Assembly: GCA_013824055.1 (NCBI GenBank)
Contig: PNNE01000276.1
Location: forward strand, 1 to 5,411
Source: Rhodobacter sp.
GTDB lineage: Bacteria; Pseudomonadota; Alphaproteobacteria; Rhodobacterales; Rhodobacteraceae
Reading direction: 5' to 3'
Length of the DNA: 5,411 bases
Below, piece by piece: positions 5,257-5,411 of this stretch (positions are counted from its first letter, which is position 1; each line of letters starts with the position of its first letter). The notes below the pieces were generated by a model. That model was not told the origin of the DNA, made no database searches, and worked only from the letters and a program-made list of their open reading frames with translations. Position numbers and translations under genes: made by a program.

Positions 5257-5411
5257 TCAGGCCTTCAGCACCGAACGCCCGGCATATTCTGCCGTCTCGC
5301 CCAGCAGTTCCTCGATCCGGATCAGCTGGTTGTACTTGGCCAGCCGGTCCGACGCGACAAGGACCCGGTCTTGATCTGCCCGCAGTTCGTCGCCACCGCC
5401 AGATCGGCGAT
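5257..5411 (-). CDS. eno: Enolase, C-terminal end, with apparent one-base deletion
   Basis: Enolase interconverts 2-phosphoglycerate and phosphoenolpyruvate in glycolysis and gluconeogenesis. Only the last roughly 51 codons are in the window. From the right edge the frame reads IADLAVATNCGQIKTGSLS, including the GQIKTG lysine (equivalent to the substrate-binding K396 of yeast enolase). It should continue as R-SDRLAKYNQLIRIEELLG and end ETAEYAGRSVLKA with TGA at 5259-5257. One base is missing between 5352 and 5355 (the Arg codon of SRSD is reduced to two bases), so the two halves lie in different frames. Read as written, the upstream frame turns into RRTGWPSTTS and stops at 5324-5322, losing the last 31 normal residues. 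Eno is usually essential in such bacteria, so a sequencing or assembly error is likelier than a true pseudogene. Gene identity is certain despite this. Confidence 0.9.
   Translation of the reverse strand, partial: RRSGGGDELRADQDRVLVASDRLAKYNQLIRIEELLGETAEYAGRSVLKA

Overview
The window is GC-rich (well above 60 % by eye) chromosomal DNA from a proteobacterium. The protein styles suggest an alphaproteobacterium of the Rhodobacterales, possibly Paracoccus-like. That placement comes from remembered protein flavour and gene neighbourhood, not from a search. Nearly all of the sequence is coding and most genes are conserved housekeeping types. I see no tRNA, rRNA, CRISPR array, insertion sequence, phage or plasmid feature.

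Layout from left to right. (1) 1-816, minus: the N-terminal 272 codons of tyrosyl-tRNA synthetase (tyrS), running off the left edge. (2) 817-872: a 56-bp divergent gap. (3) 873-1967, plus: anmK, anhydro-N-acetylmuramic acid kinase, for cell-wall recycling. (4) 1954-2949, minus: a RarD-type EamA transporter whose 3' end overlaps anmK tail to tail by 14 bp; it carries an unusual Gly/Pro/Ala-rich N-terminal tail coded by 12-bp tandem repeats. (5) 2950-3071: a 122-bp gap with a 15-bp perfect palindrome, a possible promoter and a small hairpin. (6) 3072-3503, minus: a cupin_5 (DUF985) protein. (7) 3500-4033, minus: an RluE-type 23S rRNA pseudouridine synthase, coupled to the cupin gene by an ATGA overlap. 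(8) 4034-4108: a short divergent gap. (9) 4109-5167, plus: a DAO-type FAD-dependent oxidoreductase. (10) 5168-5256: a gap holding a hairpin that looks like a bidirectional terminator. (11) 5257-5411, minus: the C-terminal end of enolase (eno), with an apparent one-base deletion.

The genes do not form one pathway. They cover translation (tyrS, rluE), murein recycling (anmK), metabolite transport (rarD), glycolysis (eno) and two less defined functions (cupin, FAD enzyme). The clearest co-expressed unit is rluE followed by the cupin gene, with rarD downstream on the same strand after a gap long enough for its own promoter.

I did not find a convincing undescribed system. The points most worth checking are the frameshift in eno, the repeat-coded tail of RarD, and small inverted repeats in the leaders of rarD and rluE.
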